From JBOHHM01 sp050725495 (GTDB lineage Bacteria; Pseudomonadota; Gammaproteobacteria; Burkholderiales; Burkholderiaceae_C), in assembly GCA_050725495.1 (NCBI GenBank), contig JBOHHM010000026.1:1-13994 (forward strand): a DNA stretch of 13,994 nt, in the 5' to 3' direction. The notes under the pieces were generated by a model. That model did not search any database. It was not told the DNA's origin and saw nothing but the letters and a program-made list of their open reading frames with translations. Shown one piece after another: positions 11,021 through 13,994 of this stretch (the first letter of the stretch is position 1; the number at the start of each line of letters is the position of its first letter). The position numbers and the translations under genes were made by a program.

Positions 11021-13994
11021 ATGGCCGACCTGTCCGCCGAGTACAAAGCCCTTGCCGACTACCGCCCAGTGAACAAAGTGCGCTTCGTCACTGCAGCGGC
11101 CCTTTTCGACGGCCATGACGCCGCAATCAACATCATGCGGCGCATCTTGATGAACATGGGTGCCGAGGTCATTCACCTCGGGCACAATCGCTCAGTCGAC
11201 GAAGTCGTCACCGCTGCACTGCAGGAGGATGCGCAGGGCATCGCGATCAGTTCCTACCAGGGCGGTCACAACGAATACTTCAAGTACATGGTGGACCTGC
11301 TCAGGTCGCGCGGCGGGGAGCACATCCATGTTTTCGGCGGTGGTGGCGGTGTGATCGTGCCGTCTGAGATTCGGGATTTGCAGGCCTACGGCGTCGCACG
11401 GATCTTCAGCCCGGAGGATGGACAGCGCATGGGTCTCGCCGGAATGATCGGCGAGATGGTCATGCGCTGCGACACTGACCTGTCGGTCTACGCGCCGAAA
11501 GCGCTCGACACGATTGTTGGTCACGACGAATCGGCGTGGCGCGCTCTGTCCCAGCTCATCACCGCACTGGAAAACGGCAAAGCCGGCGCCAAGGTGTTGA
11601 AGGCACTTCATGAAAAGGCCAAGGACTCCAACGTGCCAGTGCTGGGCGTCACCGGTACCGGTGGTGCAGGCAAGTCAAGCCTGACGGATGAATTGATCCG
11701 ACGCCTTCGTCTCGACCAAGACGACGACTTGCGTATTGCGGTCATCAGCATCGACCCATCGCGCCGCAAGAGCGGCGGTGCATTGCTGGGTGACCGCATT
11801 CGCATGAACGCAATCGGTCCTTGGCGACAGGGTCAGCGGGTGTTCGTGCGCAGCCTTGCCACGCGCGACACCGGCACCGAGGTCAGTGCGGCGCTACCTG
11901 ACGTACTGTTGGCCGCCAAAGTCGCCGGATTCGATCTTATCGTCGTCGAGACGCCGGGCATTGGCCAGGGCGACGCGGCGATCGTACCGTTGGTGAACGT
12001 GCCGATGTATGTCATGACACCGGAATTCGGTGCCGCCAGCCAGCTCGAGAAGATCGACATGCTGGACTTTGCCGAGTTTGTAGCGATCAACAAGTTCGAC
12101 CGCAAAGGCGGGGCCGACGCGCTCCGCGATGTGGCCAAACAAGTACAACGCAATCGCGGCGATTTCAAAGTGATGCCGGATCAGATGCCGGTGTACGGCA
12201 CGATCGCCAGCCGATTTAACGATGACGGCGTAACGGCTCTCTACCAGGCACTGAAGGCTCGTCTGGCTGAGCTGGGCCTGCGCGTTTCGAAGCAGCGACT
12301 GCCGCTCGTCACCACCCGCCACAGCACGCATCAGGTTCCCCTTGTGCCAGGTGCACGGGTTCGCTACCTCGCGGAAATCGCAGACACCGTCCGTGGCTAC
12401 AAGCGCCGCACACGTGCGCAGGCGACTCTGGCGCGCGAAGTGCAGCAACTGCGTGCGGCGCAGCGTATGGCGTTAGCCGCTCACCCCGACGCAGCTGCGA
12501 CCACCGAAGTGCTTGAACCGTTGGCGCAAGAGCGCGAGGCGAGGCTCGACACGGCCGCGCGCAAGCTGCTGGCCATGTGGCCTGAGATGCAGAAGGCCTA
12601 TTCGGGAGACGAATATGTGGTGAAGATCCGAGACAAGGAGATTCGGACTACCCTTGTCTACACCTCCCTGTCCGGCAGCAAGATTCGCAAAGTCGCACTG
12701 CCGCAGTACGAGGACCACGGCGAACTCCTGAAGTGGTTGATGCTTGACAACGTGCCAGGCTCATTCCCGTTCACCGCCGGAACTTTCGCGTTCAAGCGCG
12801 AAGGTGAAGATCCAACCCGCATGTTCGCCGGCGAGGGCGATGCATTTCGTACCAACAAGCGGTTCAAGCTGGTATCCGAGGGGATGCCGGCCAAGCGCCT
12901 TTCGACGGCGTTCGACTCTGTCACGCTGTATGGCAACGACCCAGCAGTGCGCCCCGACATCTACGGCAAGGTCGGCAACTCCGGTGTGAGCATCGCCACA
13001 CTTGACGACATGAAGGTGCTGTATTCGGGCTTCGACCTGTGCAGCCCGAACACCTCGGTCAGCATGACGATCAACGGCCCCGCACCCACGATCCTCGCCA
13101 TGTTCATGAACACGGCGATCGACCAGCAGCTCGAAAAGTTCAAGAGTGAGAACGGTCGCGATCCAACCGACGACGAAAGTCAAAAGATCCGCGAATGGGC
13201 GCAGGCGAACGTGCGCGGTACGGTGCAGGCCGACATCCTCAAGGAAGACCAGGGCCAGAACACCTGCATCTTCTCGACCGAGTTCAGCCTGAAGGTGATG
13301 GGCGACATCGCCGAGTACTTCGTGCACCACCAGGTGCGCAACTTCTACTCGGTGAGCATCTCGGGCTATCACATCGCCGAAGCCGGGGCGAACCCGATCT
13401 CGCAGCTTGCCTTCACGTTGAGCAACGGCTTCACCTTCGTCGAAGCCTACTTGGCGCGCGGCATGCACATCGATGATTTCGCTCCCAACCTGAGCTTCTT
13501 CTTCAGCAACGGCATGGACCCGGAATACACCGTGCTCGGCCGCGTGGCTCGGCGCATCTGGGCGGTGGCCATGCGCGACAAGTACGGCGCCAACGAGCGC
13601 AGCCAAAAGCTCAAGTACCACGTGCAGACATCGGGCCGGTCACTGCACGCGCAGGAGATCCAGTTCAACGACATCCGCACCACGCTGCAGGCGCTGATTG
13701 CCATCTACGACAACTGCAACAGCCTGCACACCAACGCGTTCGACGAGGCCATCACCACGCCGACCGAGGCCAGCGTGCGCCGAGCGATGGCGATCCAGCT
13801 CATCTTGGTCAAGGAGCAGGGGCTCGCGAAGTGCGAGAACCCGATGCAGGGCAGCCACGTCGCCCTCGAGCTGACCGAGCTGGTCGAGGAGGCGGTGCTC
13901 GAGGAGTTCCTGCGCATCGACGAGCGCGGCGGCGTGCTGGGCGCGATGGAGCGCCAGTACCAGCGCGGCAAGATCCAGGACGAGAGCCTCAAGT
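11021..13994 (+). CDS. icmF: Fused isobutyryl-CoA mutase IcmF (3' end outside window)
   Basis: An uninterrupted frame of 991 codons runs off the right edge; the family is about 1090 residues, so roughly 100 are missing. The domain order is that of IcmF. A B12-binding domain (about 1-150) has DGHDAA with the cobalt-ligand His32, plus GGGGG. A MeaB/ArgK-like G-protein chaperone has Walker A GVTGTGGAGKSS (209-220), DPSRRKSGG, ETPGIGQGD and NKFD (357-360). A linker and the TIM-barrel mutase domain (from about 550) follow. In the substrate pocket Phe589 (GTFAF) and Gln746 (GQNTCIF) stand where methylmalonyl-CoA mutases have Tyr and Arg. This fits isobutyryl-CoA/n-butyryl-CoA isomerisation, and possibly isovaleryl/pivalyl-CoA, known for some IcmF. 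AGGAGAG at 11007-11013 supports the start. It needs adenosylcobalamin and GTP and is probably co-transcribed with the gene before it. Confidence 0.95.
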   Translation, partial: MADLSAEYKALADYRPVNKVRFVTAAALFDGHDAAINIMRRILMNMGAEVIHLGHNRSVDEVVTAALQEDAQGIAISSYQGGHNEYFKYMVDLLRSRGGEHIHVFGGGGGVIVPSEIRDLQAYGVARIFSPEDGQRMGLAGMIGEMVMRCDTDLSVYAPKALDTIVGHDESAWRALSQLITALENGKAGAKVLKALHEKAKDSNVPVLGVTGTGGAGKSSLTDELIRRLRLDQDDDLRIAVISIDPSRRKSGGALLGDRIRMNAIGPWRQGQRVFVRSLATRDTGTEVSAALPDVLLAAKVAGFDLIVVETPGIGQGDAAIVPLVNVPMYVMTPEFGAASQLEKIDMLDFAEFVAINKFDRKGGADALRDVAKQVQRNRGDFKVMPDQMPVYGTIASRFNDDGVTALYQALKARLAELGLRVSKQRLPLVTTRHSTHQVPLVPGARVRYLAEIADTVRGYKRRTRAQATLAREVQQLRAAQRMALAAHPDAAATTEVLEPLAQEREARLDTAARKLLAMWPEMQKAYSGDEYVVKIRDKEIRTTLVYTSLSGSKIRKVALPQYEDHGELLKWLMLDNVPGSFPFTAGTFAFKREGEDPTRMFAGEGDAFRTNKRFKLVSEGMPAKRLSTAFDSVTLYGNDPAVRPDIYGKVGNSGVSIATLDDMKVLYSGFDLCSPNTSVSMTINGPAPTILAMFMNTAIDQQLEKFKSENGRDPTDDESQKIREWAQANVRGTVQADILKEDQGQNTCIFSTEFSLKVMGDIAEYFVHHQVRNFYSVSISGYHIAEAGANPISQLAFTLSNGFTFVEAYLARGMHIDDFAPNLSFFFSNGMDPEYTVLGRVARRIWAVAMRDKYGANERSQKLKYHVQTSGRSLHAQEIQFNDIRTTLQALIAIYDNCNSLHTNAFDEAITTPTEASVRRAMAIQLILVKEQGLAKCENPMQGSHVALELTELVEEAVLEEFLRIDERGGVLGAMERQYQRGKIQDESLK

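Noticed and set aside
12761..13621. 286-codon open frame on the - strand
   Set aside because: Antisense to icmF, whose mutase motifs run through this whole stretch.
1..13994. CRISPR arrays, tRNA or rRNA genes
   Set aside because: No regularly spaced repeats, tRNA-like cloverleaf or rRNA sequence was seen in reading the window.

Overview
The window is GC-rich bacterial DNA. Its protein families, codon use and gene order suggest a betaproteobacterium, most likely of the order Burkholderiales (Comamonadaceae-like). This is an inference from protein character, because there is no rRNA or other marker gene. It holds accessory catabolic DNA in two blocks, separated by insertion-sequence debris.

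Block 1 (1-6438, all + strand) is a tightly packed operon for the lower part of an aromatic meta-cleavage pathway. After the tail of an unidentified upstream gene come an alpha/beta-hydrolase of the C-C bond (MhpC/BphD/CmtE) type, an ACMSD-like amidohydrolase (probable decarboxylase), a plant-ferredoxin-type flavoprotein reductase and a Rieske ferredoxin (electron transfer for a ring-hydroxylating dioxygenase), 2-keto-4-pentenoate hydratase, acylating acetaldehyde dehydrogenase and 4-hydroxy-2-oxovalerate aldolase. The last three convert 2-hydroxypenta-2,4-dienoate to pyruvate and acetyl-CoA. The oxygenase subunits, the diol dehydrogenase and the extradiol dioxygenase are not in the window.

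The junction (6381-8165) is a scar region. A 311-bp internally deleted IS6-family element with its own inverted repeats is inserted at the 3' end of the aldolase gene and supplies its last residues. Then come a MarR-type regulator (- strand), the frameshifted C-terminal stub of an SDR dehydrogenase (- strand), and a second, different IS6-family remnant of 664 bp. The coding middle of that remnant is replaced by a fold-rich segment of unknown origin.

Block 2 (8174-13994) is acyl-CoA metabolism. Two crotonase-fold genes run on the - strand. Divergent from them is an operon with a protein of unknown function carrying an RDHSWG motif, and the fused isobutyryl-CoA mutase IcmF (G-protein chaperone and B12 mutase in one chain), cut by the window edge after 991 residues. 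The mutase has the Phe/Gln substrate-pocket pair expected for isobutyryl-CoA rather than methylmalonyl-CoA.

The most interesting reading, which is inference, is that the two blocks belong to one catabolic idea. In p-cumate-type pathways, decarboxylation plus C-C hydrolysis of the ring-fission product releases isobutyrate and 2-hydroxypenta-2,4-dienoate. Block 1 would process the second product, and IcmF with the crotonases could process isobutyryl-CoA through butyryl-CoA. A related 18-bp operator-like motif before marR and in the divergent promoter region suggests the MarR protein controls block 2.
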